The notes under the pieces are model-generated. The model was not told where the DNA came from, ran no database searches, and worked only from the letters and a program-made list of their open reading frames with translations. The position numbers and the translations under genes are program-made. This document shows positions 1 to 6,340 of a stretch of 18,238 nucleotides of DNA, one piece after another (position 1 is the stretch's first letter; each line of letters begins with the position of its first letter). The DNA is from Devosia sp. (GTDB lineage: Bacteria; Pseudomonadota; Alphaproteobacteria; Rhizobiales; Devosiaceae), in assembly GCA_028290225.1 (NCBI GenBank), contig JAQGKH010000229.1, positions 1 to 18,238 on the forward strand, written 5' to 3'.

Positions 1-165
1 CCAATAGGAAATTAAGCTACATTGGTTACGCAAAGCAAGTCAATGCATGCCACGTGGGTGGATCAGCCCTCTCCCGCCTTGCGCTACATCAAACGAGGCT
101 GGTGCGGCTATAATACCTTGTTTATACACGACAAATCGCACATTTCCCGCACCGATCGACATTGG

Positions 166-194
166 TTGACATAGTCGAGGTCGCTTTCTATATT
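166..194 (+). promoter_or_regulatory. sigma70-type promoter of the GntR-family regulator gene
   Basis: TTGACA at 166-171 is followed, after exactly 17 bases, by TATATT at 189-194. This is a near-consensus -35/-10 pair. Transcription would start around 200-202, giving a leader of about 24 bases before the ATG at 225. The -35 box overlaps an ATTGGTT motif (161-167) that matches one arm of the palindrome just downstream. A second possible -10 (TATAAT, 109-114) has no convincing -35 partner. Confidence 0.7.
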
Positions 195-218
195 CGAACC
201 AATTGCAACATTGGTTCG
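195..218. promoter_or_regulatory. perfect inverted repeat, probable autoregulatory operator
   Basis: CGAACCAAT (195-203), a 6-base spacer, then ATTGGTTCG (210-218) form a perfect 9-bp inverted repeat. It lies immediately after the -10 box and spans the predicted transcription start, 6 bases before the start codon of the GntR gene. This is the usual place for an operator used by a self-repressing GntR/FadR-type dimer. Further copies of the half-site ATTGGTT occur at 21-27 and 161-167. The repeat is seen directly; binding by the adjacent regulator is inferred. Confidence 0.6.
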
Positions 219-224
219 GTAGTA

Positions 225-908
225 ATGCCAGTGAAGATCGAGACTATTGACGACCAGAGCGCCGCAGCAAAATTGCGCATGTTCCTGGCCGACGCCGAAT
301 TGCCCAGTGATGGCCGGTTGCCACCTGAGCGGGAACTGGCGGAAACTCTGGGCGTTGGCCGCGCTGCCCTGCGCAAGGCACTTTCTACCCTGCAGGCCGA
401 GGGTCAACTCTGGCGGCATGTTGGCAAGGGCACATTCACTGGCAGCCGCCCCATCGACACTGTCGCCGATGTCACTGCAATGGCCCAACGCAGCAACCCC
501 ATTGAGGTCATGGGCGCACGAATTGCTATCGAACCCGAGATCGCCCGCTGTGCCGCACTTAACGCCACTCCCGCGCAGGTCGCAGAGATGCGCAACTGCG
601 TCGCCCGAACCAGCCAGGCACCCTCATGGCGGCAATACGAACTGTGGGACAACAAGCTGCACCGCACCATTGGCGAGGCAACTCAGAACAGCCTGCTCCT
701 GGGGCTCTTGGACACCCTCAATGCCGTGCGACGCGAGGTTACCTGGGGGAGGCTGCGGGATAATCCGGTGCGCCCGCCCGCCGATCATCACAGCTTTTCC
801 GAGCATGAGCGGATAGTCGACGCCATCGCTCACCGGGACACGGCCGAGGCGGCCGCCTGGATGCGTGCGCATCTACAGAGCGTTGAGCGGCACCTGCGCG
901 ACTCTTAG
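225..908 (+). CDS. GntR family (FadR/FCD subfamily) transcriptional regulator
   Basis: This 227-residue protein has the two-domain layout of FadR-type GntR regulators. Residues ~15-72 form the winged helix, with the typical stretch RLPPERELAETLGVGRAALR and a wing ending HVGKGTF. Residues ~92-224 form the all-helical FCD ligand-binding domain, with likely metal or ligand residues D142, H146, H194 and H216. The reading frame is open from a TTG at 162, but that codon overlaps the -35 box of a strong promoter, so ATG 225 is preferred; no clear ribosome-binding site precedes it. The perfect inverted repeat at 195-218 suggests autoregulation. The ligand is unknown; FCD regulators usually sense small carboxylic or sugar acids. 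Targets may lie left of the window, where further half-sites occur. The next intact gene downstream is nagB, but a decayed region separates them. Confidence 0.88.
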   Translation: MPVKIETIDDQSAAAKLRMFLADAELPSDGRLPPERELAETLGVGRAALRKALSTLQAEGQLWRHVGKGTFTGSRPIDTVADVTAMAQRSNPIEVMGARIAIEPEIARCAALNATPAQVAEMRNCVARTSQAPSWRQYELWDNKLHRTIGEATQNSLLLGLLDTLNAVRREVTWGRLRDNPVRPPADHHSFSEHERIVDAIAHRDTAEAAAWMRAHLQSVERHLRDS

Positions 909-983
909 CCCTCTGGCATCATACCGCCCGGAGTTACTTCGCTCGGAAGAGCAATGCATCCCTGCTGCTGACCTCTCAAAGGA

Positions 984-1103
984 ATGTTCATAGGCAAGAT
1001 CAAAGTCGCCGATCCGGTCGTGATCTCGACGGCAACGAGGTGACCCTGGCGGGCGATCAAGGACAAGCTCGTCCATCCCTATCTCGATCTGCAAATCGAA
1101 TAG
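984..1103 (+). pseudogene. icd: decayed 5' fragment of NADP isocitrate dehydrogenase gene
   Basis: From ATG 984 the translation reads MFIGKIKVADPVV, then after a disrupted stretch IKDKLVHPYLDLQIE (1056-1100). From memory of the family, eukaryote-like isocitrate dehydrogenases of alphaproteobacteria begin KIKVANPVVELDGDEMTR, then an IIWQ(F/Y) segment, then IKDKL(I)HPYLD. The middle is recoverable in a shifted frame as LDGNEVT (1027-1047), and TGG at 1047-1049 matches the family tryptophan. The pattern fits a 1-nt deletion near 1023 plus an 8-nt deletion near 1046, which together restore the frame; the original frame has a TGA at 1041-1043. Similarity stops at about 1100, so only some 40 of about 400 codons remain. 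A purine-rich AAAGGA (978-983) still precedes the ATG. A full copy is presumably elsewhere in the genome. Confidence 0.72.
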
Positions 1104-1324
1104 CGCCGGCGGGGATTGCTTGGAATACAGGCGTTATGCCCTCAAGCCTCCGCGCACGGAAGTTAGTCACCGCGGCATGAAGCCTTGCTGGCTCGCGCCA
1201 AGCAAAGCCGCTAGGCTCGTTCACAGGCGGCTGGACAGCGTCTTTGCCGAATTGGTGGTGGAGGCCGCGTCCATTGCGTTTGGCAGGCGATAGGGCCGCC
1301 TCCACGCTATCCCAAGGGTGACTG
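1104..1324. other. intergenic stretch without a recognisable gene
   Basis: Between the icd fragment and nagB I see no conserved gene. On the plus strand a 38-codon open frame (1177-1293, starting MKPCWLAPSKAARLV) has no recognisable family or ribosome-binding site and may be debris of a lost gene; the same frame stays open upstream to the end of the icd similarity. The stretch ends in AAGGG (1314-1318), a good ribosome-binding site for nagB. No convincing nagB promoter was found, so it may be transcribed from further upstream. Confidence 0.4.
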
Positions 1325-2059
1325 ATGAAAGTGATCGTGCATGATAATGGCGATGCGCTCGGCGCGAGTGCCGCCAGGCAGGGCGCTGCGGCGATTGCCG
1401 AAGCTCTGGAGCAAGGCGGCAAAGCCACGATCATCGTTGCGACCGGCGCCAGCCAATTTGCCATGCTCGAGCGCCTGGTTTCCTACGATCTCGACTGGGC
1501 GCAGGTTAGCGTGTTTCATCTCGATGAATATGTGGGGCTGCAGTCGAGCCATCCAGCCAGTTTCCGGCGTTATCTGCGCGAGCGGTTTGTGGATCGGCTA
1601 CCGCCTCTGGCCGAGTTTGTTGCAGTAAACGGGGACTCGCCGGATCTCGAGGCTGAACTGGCGCGGCTGAACGCCCGCCTGGGGGCCCAAACCGTTCATG
1701 TGTGCTTTGCCGGCATCGGTGAAAACTGCCATCTGGCCTTCAATGACCCCCCAGCCGATTTCCACACTAAAAGTCCCTATATCGTGGTCGATCTCGACCT
1801 GGCCTGCCGCCAGCAGCAATTGGGGGAAGGCTGGTTCGAGAACCTCGATGCCGTGCCGACACGGGCCATCTCCATGAGCGTCCACCAGATCATGAAGGCC
1901 CAAAAGATCGTGCTGTCGGTGCCCGACCGGCGCAAGGCCAGGGCAGTGCGCCAAGCGGTGCAGGAAGCGGTTTCCCCGATCTACCCGGCTTCCATTCTCC
2001 AACGGCACCCTGATGCGACCTTGCATCTTGATCGGGCATCGTCGAGCCTGCTGGCATGA
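1325..2059 (+). CDS. nagB: glucosamine-6-phosphate deaminase-like protein (NagB/COG0363)
   Basis: The 244-residue protein has the length and motifs of the NagB family, which converts glucosamine-6-phosphate to fructose-6-phosphate and ammonia in the cytoplasm. Residues 65-72 read HLDEYVGL, with D67 matching the general-base aspartate of E. coli NagB. Residues 130-143 read GIGENCHLAFNDPP, with H136 matching the ring-opening histidine. Compared with the E. coli motif (VDGHIAFNEP), the Asp before the His is Asn134, the Glu after it is Asp141, and the usual Gly is Cys135. The GEN-H-AFNDP form is a known subgroup, so amino-sugar-phosphate specificity is likely but not certain. The start is ATG 1325, seven bases after AAGGG. 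Its stop overlaps the start of a NagA-like remnant, indicating a former nagB-nagA operon. Confidence 0.82.
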   Translation: MKVIVHDNGDALGASAARQGAAAIAEALEQGGKATIIVATGASQFAMLERLVSYDLDWAQVSVFHLDEYVGLQSSHPASFRRYLRERFVDRLPPLAEFVAVNGDSPDLEAELARLNARLGAQTVHVCFAGIGENCHLAFNDPPADFHTKSPYIVVDLDLACRQQQLGEGWFENLDAVPTRAISMSVHQIMKAQKIVLSVPDRRKARAVRQAVQEAVSPIYPASILQRHPDATLHLDRASSSLLA

Positions 2060-2298
2060 TCAGCGACGGGCCGTCCGACCTTCGGGTCAATGTCCATGCC
2101 GGTGTCGACTTCAACGATCTGGGGATCACTGCGGCCCGGCTGGACCAGACTGCCCCCGACCGGGCCATCGCCATGGCCGCTGCTGCGCCAAGGCGGGCCC
2201 TGGCCAACTCCATGGAACGTGCCCGGACCCAGAGGAACGCGGGCCGGGGGCGGCGGAGCACCGACCTCGTGCCAACGCTGGAAGCCCTGGCCCGCTAA
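2056..2298 (+). pseudogene. nagA: internally deleted NagA-type N-acetylglucosamine-6-phosphate deacetylase remnant
   Basis: An 80-codon frame starts at ATG 2056, overlapping the nagB stop (ATGA). Residues 8-25 read DLRVNVHAGVDFNDLGIT, which matches the first metal-site region of NagA-type amidohydrolases (E. coli NagA has DVQLNGCGGVQFND). After about residue 31 the sequence jumps to APDRAIAMAAAAPRRAL, resembling the C-terminal helix of this family (AxxMAxxxPARAL-G), then GRGRRSTDLV, like the usual closing PGxRADLV. Intact enzymes are about 370-400 residues, so the catalytic barrel is gone. The frame has stayed open, consistent with one in-frame internal deletion near 2150. The N-terminal match is firm and the C-terminal match weaker. 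It overlaps the end of the convergent DeoR gene by 4 nt. It should not be catalytically active. Confidence 0.65.
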
Positions 2299-3113
2299 GC
2301 CAGCGCGATCACGCGCGTATGGCCGAGCACAGCGGGATCATCGAAGTGCGCCGCCGGATCGCCATTGGTGATCAGCACGTCCACTTCGGCCAGCTGGGTG
2401 ACCACATGGGGCGCGCGTCGCCCGAATTTTTCGACATGGGCGACAAGGATCACCCGCCGGGCGTGCGGCAGGATGGAGCGCACCAGATCCACTTCCATGG
2501 GATCGAACTCCTGTACCGTCCCATCCCGGTCGATGGCACTGGCGCCGATAACGGCAAGGTCGAATTTGAAGCGCTGCCGGCTCTCGTCAGCCAAGGTAAG
2601 GACGGACGAGTCCTTGTTGCGAACATAGCCACCATAGACATAAACAGTGGCATCGGTCTTGAGCGCACAGGAATGGGCGACTTCCAGGTTCGGGGTGGCG
2701 ATCAGCACGCCGGGATGCCGCGCGAGCACCTCGTGCAGCGAGTCAAATGTGGTGCCGAGCCCCACAAAGATCGTGGCGCCAGGTTCAAGGAACTCCTCCA
2801 AAGCCGCGACCAGACGGCGTTTCACCAGGACTTGGGTGCCATGGCGCTCGTCATAGGTATGATGGGCCACGCCCGGTGATGCAAAGGCGCCACCAAATCC
2901 CTTTTGCAGCAGCCCCTGGTGTTCAAGCGTGCGCAGGTCGCGCCGGATGGTCTGGTAGGTCACATCGAACTGGGCCGCGAGCTGCGCCACCGACGCCGCA
3001 CCATTGGCGCGCACGGCCTGGAGGATCGCCTGCCGGCGCTCGGCGGCCCGGCTCCCTTCGGCTGGCACTGCATCAGGCAGATTGCCGACGCGTGGCGCTG
3101 TTTCGCCGCTCAT
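2295..3113 (-). CDS. DeoR/GlpR family transcriptional regulator
   Basis: The 272-residue protein has a DeoR-type N-terminal helix-turn-helix at about residues 24-72, with the hallmark ASVAQLAAQFDVTYQTIRRD followed by LRTLEHQGLL. The DeoRC sensor domain at about 95-255 includes the phosphate-binding-type GLGTTFDSL, the segment DLAVIGASAID, and a closing VDVLITNGD. DeoR regulators usually repress sugar or polyol operons and respond to a phosphorylated sugar intermediate. The start at 3113 overlaps the stop of the upstream PP2C-like gene by 4 nt, so the two are translationally coupled. It is the last gene of the SBP-phosphatase-DeoR operon. It probably controls the divergent transporter genes, and the intergenic palindrome at 5177-5202 is a candidate operator. 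The N-terminus is about 20 residues longer than in many relatives. Confidence 0.88.
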   Translation of the reverse strand: MSGETAPRVGNLPDAVPAEGSRAAERRQAILQAVRANGAASVAQLAAQFDVTYQTIRRDLRTLEHQGLLQKGFGGAFASPGVAHHTYDERHGTQVLVKRRLVAALEEFLEPGATIFVGLGTTFDSLHEVLARHPGVLIATPNLEVAHSCALKTDATVYVYGGYVRNKDSSVLTLADESRQRFKFDLAVIGASAIDRDGTVQEFDPMEVDLVRSILPHARRVILVAHVEKFGRRAPHVVTQLAEVDVLITNGDPAAHFDDPAVLGHTRVIALA

Positions 3114-4126
3114 TTGAGGCGCACGCCGAGATAGCTGCGGTCATCGGTGAGTTGCGTGGCAATGGTGCCCTTGGTGCTCATATAGCGTCCGATCTTGTGT
3201 GGATCCTCTGCTTCGACCTCCTGGAAAGCGGCTTCCCATGCGGCGATGCCGAACCCGGCCCCCATTTTGAAATAGCCATCCGAGAAGAGTTCGATGGTTT
3301 CGATTTCAGCCAATGGATAGCTGCGCGTCTCGATGAAGCGACCAGGGACGGGGAAGCCGTCAATGCCGCCATAGCCCAGCACTGGCTCGGTGACATTCTG
3401 GAACTGCCCCTGCCCATGCGAGATGCCGTGCTGGATGAGCAGCAGCAATTCGTGCTCGGGCACGCTGGGCAGATGATGCCGGCAAGCTGCCAGGGCGCGC
3501 ATTTCTATGCTTTGGACGATCTCGGCGGCTGCGGTCAGGCTGCCGGCCGGCTGGTTGCGGGTGCCCTGCCATGTCATCGAGGCGGCAAGCTGGTCGCATG
3601 CCTCGACAGGGCGACCCTGTGCCTCGAAATAGCGCCAGGTTTCGCGACGGAGGATGGCGGTGACATCGTCGAGGGGCTTAAGAACCTGAAGGCTTTGCGC
3701 GCCATTGATACGGATGCCGCTGTCACCCACCGCGACAATCTCGAGGCGATCGCCAAGCAAGAGCGCCGCCATGACCGTGCAGCCGGCACGCAGCTTCCAG
3801 TCGGCTTCCACCGCAGCCAGCGCCCCGTGGGCGACATAGCCGGCATGGATGGCCTGGCCCAGATAGGCAACGAGATGCTCACCGCCGCGGAACTGTAGCT
3901 GGGGCTGATCGGCCTGCCCCTGTGCCAGAAGAAAGGTTTCAATGGCGCGCTTGACCATGCGGGACGCGAACTGCCCCGACAGCATGCCGCCATAGCGCGT
4001 TCCATTGCGATCGGTTACGCCGTCGATAACGGCGTAACCAAGATTGGGCATGACCACGAGGCTGTCTTCGTTGGTTTCGGGGTGACCGAACTTCTTGCCC
4101 AGCGTAAAAGCTTCAAGCTGCCTCAT
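3110..4126 (-). CDS. PP2C-like (PPM family) protein phosphatase
   Basis: The 338-residue protein carries the metal-binding signature motifs of PP2C/PPM phosphatases in the right order: NED (19-21), VIDGVTD (33-39), GCTV (115-118), VAVGDSG (131-137), FSDGYF (281-286) and DDRSYLGV (328-335). All core aspartates appear present, so it should be a Mn/Mg-dependent phosphatase. The known function of the family is dephosphorylation of Ser/Thr (or other phospho-) substrates. It has no signal peptide or membrane segment, so it is cytoplasmic. It follows the solute-binding protein gene by 36 nt and overlaps the DeoR gene by 4 nt, inside a transporter operon. That context is unusual. It could act on a protein of the transport system, or could have been adapted to a small phosphorylated substrate. 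No kinase partner is visible in the window. Confidence 0.8.
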   Translation of the reverse strand: MRQLEAFTLGKKFGHPETNEDSLVVMPNLGYAVIDGVTDRNGTRYGGMLSGQFASRMVKRAIETFLLAQGQADQPQLQFRGGEHLVAYLGQAIHAGYVAHGALAAVEADWKLRAGCTVMAALLLGDRLEIVAVGDSGIRINGAQSLQVLKPLDDVTAILRRETWRYFEAQGRPVEACDQLAASMTWQGTRNQPAGSLTAAAEIVQSIEMRALAACRHHLPSVPEHELLLLIQHGISHGQGQFQNVTEPVLGYGGIDGFPVPGRFIETRSYPLAEIETIELFSDGYFKMGAGFGIAAWEAAFQEVEAEDPHKIGRYMSTKGTIATQLTDDRSYLGVRLK

Positions 4127-4162
4127 GGGTCCTGCTCTAATGGTGTGTTCGGAGTGGGTGGC

Positions 4163-5155
4163 TCACTCGCCGATGGCGGTGCGCCATTGCGCGAGCACGG
4201 CTTCGGCCCCGCCAAATTCGCTCAGAGGCTTGACGTTGATCAGGCTCAGATCTGCGAGCGCGGGCGTGCCGGCCGGGCCTGCCACATCCAGACGCACCGA
4301 TCGGCGCCCGATATCCATGGCCAGCTTTTCCTGTGTCGACTTCGACATTGCCCAATCAATAAAGGCCTTGCCGCCTTCGGGATTGGGGCTGCCCTTGACC
4401 AGCGCCACGCCGTCGGGCGTTGCCGCCGTGCCGTCCGTCAGGTGCACGATGGAGATGGGGGCACCGCCCTGGACATATTCCAGCGCATTGTCTTCCAGCG
4501 TCAGGCCCATCGGGGTTTCGCCGTCGGCGACAAAGCGCGGCACGGCGCCCGATGAATCGGCAAAAACGAAGTTCTTGGCGATCTCGGCATATTTGTCCCA
4601 GCCTTCATCGCCAAAAACGGTCAGCACCGTCTGGAGCTGCTGCATGGCAGAACCGGAACCATCGGCCCGAGCGGTGGCGATCTGCCCTGACCACTTCGGA
4701 TCGGCCAGTTCCGCCCACGTCTTGGGAGCGGTATCGAGAGGCTGCAGGTCGGTATTGACTGCCAGAACGTAGACCACGGCCGTGTAAGGCGTCCAGCTGC
4801 CATCCTTGACGAACTGGGGATCGATCTGGTCGGCCTCTGGCGGCGTATAGGGCTCGAGCAAGTCCTTGAGCTCAGTCAGCTGGCTGCCTGAAATGGACCA
4901 GATGACGTCGGCAGCAGGCGAACCGGCTTCGGCCTGCACGCGCTTGGCGATGTCGCCCGAGCCCAGCTTGACCACTTCGGCCTTGAGGCCGGTTTCCTGC
5001 TCGAAGATGGGGAGCAGCGTGTCCACGATGGACGACTTGTGAGCGGTGTAGATGACCACCGAGCCGTCCTGGGCCAGCGTCAGCGAGGTCATGCTGGTGG
5101 TTGCGATGAGCGCCGCCGCTGAAAGTGCCAGAAATGTACGTTTGCGAATGTTCAT
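4163..5155 (-). CDS. periplasmic solute-binding protein 1 of an FbpA/AfuA-like ABC importer
   Basis: The 330-residue protein has an export signal (MNIRKR, hydrophobic core, likely cleavage near residue 28 after TLA). The mature chain starts with the family pattern SVVIYTAHKSSIVDTLLPIFEQETG. Further typical segments are DVIWSISG, AVVYVLAVNTD, TWAELADPKWSGQIATA and the late FIDWAMSK. This is the type II fold shared by Fe(III), 2-aminoethylphosphonate and hexose-phosphate binders. There is no adjacent Tyr-Tyr pair as in ferric FbpA proteins, so an iron role is doubtful. The gene faces away from ATPase 1 and permease 1 across a 125-bp divergent region and leads the operon with the phosphatase and DeoR genes. 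GGAGG stands 6 bases before the ATG. Confidence 0.85.
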   Translation of the reverse strand: MNIRKRTFLALSAAALIATTSMTSLTLAQDGSVVIYTAHKSSIVDTLLPIFEQETGLKAEVVKLGSGDIAKRVQAEAGSPAADVIWSISGSQLTELKDLLEPYTPPEADQIDPQFVKDGSWTPYTAVVYVLAVNTDLQPLDTAPKTWAELADPKWSGQIATARADGSGSAMQQLQTVLTVFGDEGWDKYAEIAKNFVFADSSGAVPRFVADGETPMGLTLEDNALEYVQGGAPISIVHLTDGTAATPDGVALVKGSPNPEGGKAFIDWAMSKSTQEKLAMDIGRRSVRLDVAGPAGTPALADLSLINVKPLSEFGGAEAVLAQWRTAIGE

Positions 5156-5280
5156 TCGAATCCTCCGGTTCGTTTTGGATCATTCTTCGACCTCGATGAT
5201 CCTGACCCACGCTGAAACATGTTGCAATACGAAACTATGTCGGTGTCATATGGCGAACCGCGCTCGAGCAGGGAGTACGC
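5156..5280. promoter_or_regulatory. divergent control region between SBP1 and ATPase 1 genes, with inverted repeat
   Basis: This 125-bp region must hold promoters for both the leftward SBP1 operon and the rightward transporter run. It contains a perfect inverted repeat, GGATCAT (5177-5183) and ATGATCC (5196-5202), with a 12-base spacer. It lies 22 bases from the SBP1 start, so it is well placed as an operator, perhaps for the DeoR protein encoded by the operon. TTGCAA at 5222-5227 is self-complementary and could serve as a -35 in either direction. Rightwards it is followed after 18 bases by TCATAT (5246-5251). These promoter assignments are weak. Ribosome-binding sites are clear on both sides: GGAGG leftwards and AGGGAG rightwards. 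Confidence 0.45.
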
Positions 5281-6336
5281 ATGAGCTATCTGGAGATCCG
5301 TAACGCGACCAAGCAGTTCGGAGCCGGCTTCATAGCGCTGAATGGTGTGTCGGTTGCGGTTGAGCGTGGCGAATTCTTCACGCTGCTCGGGCCCAGCGGT
5401 TGTGGCAAGACTACCTTGCTGCGCTCGATTGCCGGCTTCAATGATCTGACCTCGGGCGAGATCGCCCTGGATGGCTCGAACCTGCGCATCGTGCCGCCGC
5501 ACCAACGCGACATCGGCATGGTGTTCCAGGACTATGCGGTGTTTCCCCACCTTACCGTCTTCGACAATGTCGCTTTCGGGCTCAAGCCCCGCAAGGTGCC
5601 AGCGGCTGAAATCAAGACGCGCGTGACCCAGGCGCTGGAAGCGGTTCGGCTCGGTGCCATGGCCGAGCGCCTGCCGGCGGCCATGTCAGGGGGCCAGCAA
5701 CAGCGTATCGGGCTTGCCCGGGCAATGGTCATCAACCCGCGCCTGCTGCTGATGGATGAGCCGCTTTCCAACCTCGATGCCAAGCTGCGCATCGAGCTGC
5801 GCGAGGAAATCCGCGATATCCAGAAGCAGGTTGATATCGCCACCATCTATGTGACGCACGACCAGGAAGAGGCGCTGGCGATCTCGGACCGCATCTGCGT
5901 GATGAATGCGGGCCGCATCGAGCAGGTGGGCACGCCCCAGCAGATCTATGGCAATCCGCAGACGCGGTTCGTCGCCGAATTTGTTGGCACGCTCAACGTC
6001 TTCTCCCCCGGCCCGGCTCTGGACGGCATGCTCGGCCAACTCGGTCTGACCGCGCCGGCTGGCGCCACCTGGGCGGTGCGCCCGGAACGGCTCGACCTGG
6101 CGGCGCGCGGCGGTGCTCCAGACAGCGTGGCCGTGCTCGATGGAACCGTGACGAAATACACCTATCTGGGCCGCGAAGCACAGGTGCAGGTGGAAACGCC
6201 GGCCGGGCTCATTGTTGTTCAATTGGCCAACCCCGGAATATCGGCCACCAGGAGCACGGGTGAAGCAGTAGCCGTGCTGGTGCCGCGCGATGCACCCATG
6301 GCATTCGGCGCCGATGGCGTCCGCATCGGAGGGTAG
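5281..6336 (+). CDS. ABC transporter ATPase 1 (FbpC/PotA-like)
   Basis: The 351-residue ATPase energises import through the adjacent fused permease. Walker A is GPSGCGKTT (37-45), the Q-loop is Q83, the signature is MSGGQQQR (135-142), Walker B is LLLMDEP (155-161), the D-loop is SNLDAK and the H-loop is H193. All are intact. From about residue 240 a TOBE-type regulatory domain follows, with WAVRPERLDL as its characteristic strand. The start at 5281 has AGGGAG just upstream. The gene is followed after 4 nt by permease 1. It is paralogous to the ATPase at 9093-10178 and shares the same motif order and length class. Confidence 0.92.
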   Translation: MSYLEIRNATKQFGAGFIALNGVSVAVERGEFFTLLGPSGCGKTTLLRSIAGFNDLTSGEIALDGSNLRIVPPHQRDIGMVFQDYAVFPHLTVFDNVAFGLKPRKVPAAEIKTRVTQALEAVRLGAMAERLPAAMSGGQQQRIGLARAMVINPRLLLMDEPLSNLDAKLRIELREEIRDIQKQVDIATIYVTHDQEEALAISDRICVMNAGRIEQVGTPQQIYGNPQTRFVAEFVGTLNVFSPGPALDGMLGQLGLTAPAGATWAVRPERLDLAARGGAPDSVAVLDGTVTKYTYLGREAQVQVETPAGLIVVQLANPGISATRSTGEAVAVLVPRDAPMAFGADGVRIGG

Positions 6337-6340
6337 CGTC

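Noticed and set aside
1..27. CCAAT-N15-ATTGG as a second full operator
   Set aside because: The spacing differs from the perfect repeat at 195-218 and the left arm is cut by the window edge, so only the half-site is noted.
2013..2879. Long plus-strand open frame (288 codons) across nagA remnant and DeoR
   Set aside because: It is antisense to the well-supported DeoR gene, has no recognisable motif, and its composition is that of a shadow frame.
2747..3898. Long plus-strand open frame (383 codons) opposite DeoR and PP2C genes
   Set aside because: It mirrors the PP2C-like gene, which has all family motifs; the plus-strand product matches nothing I know.
6290..6340. Earlier start for permease 1
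   Set aside because: It overlaps the ATPase 1 C-terminus and lacks a ribosome-binding site; ATG 6341 follows GGAGG and begins just before the first helix.
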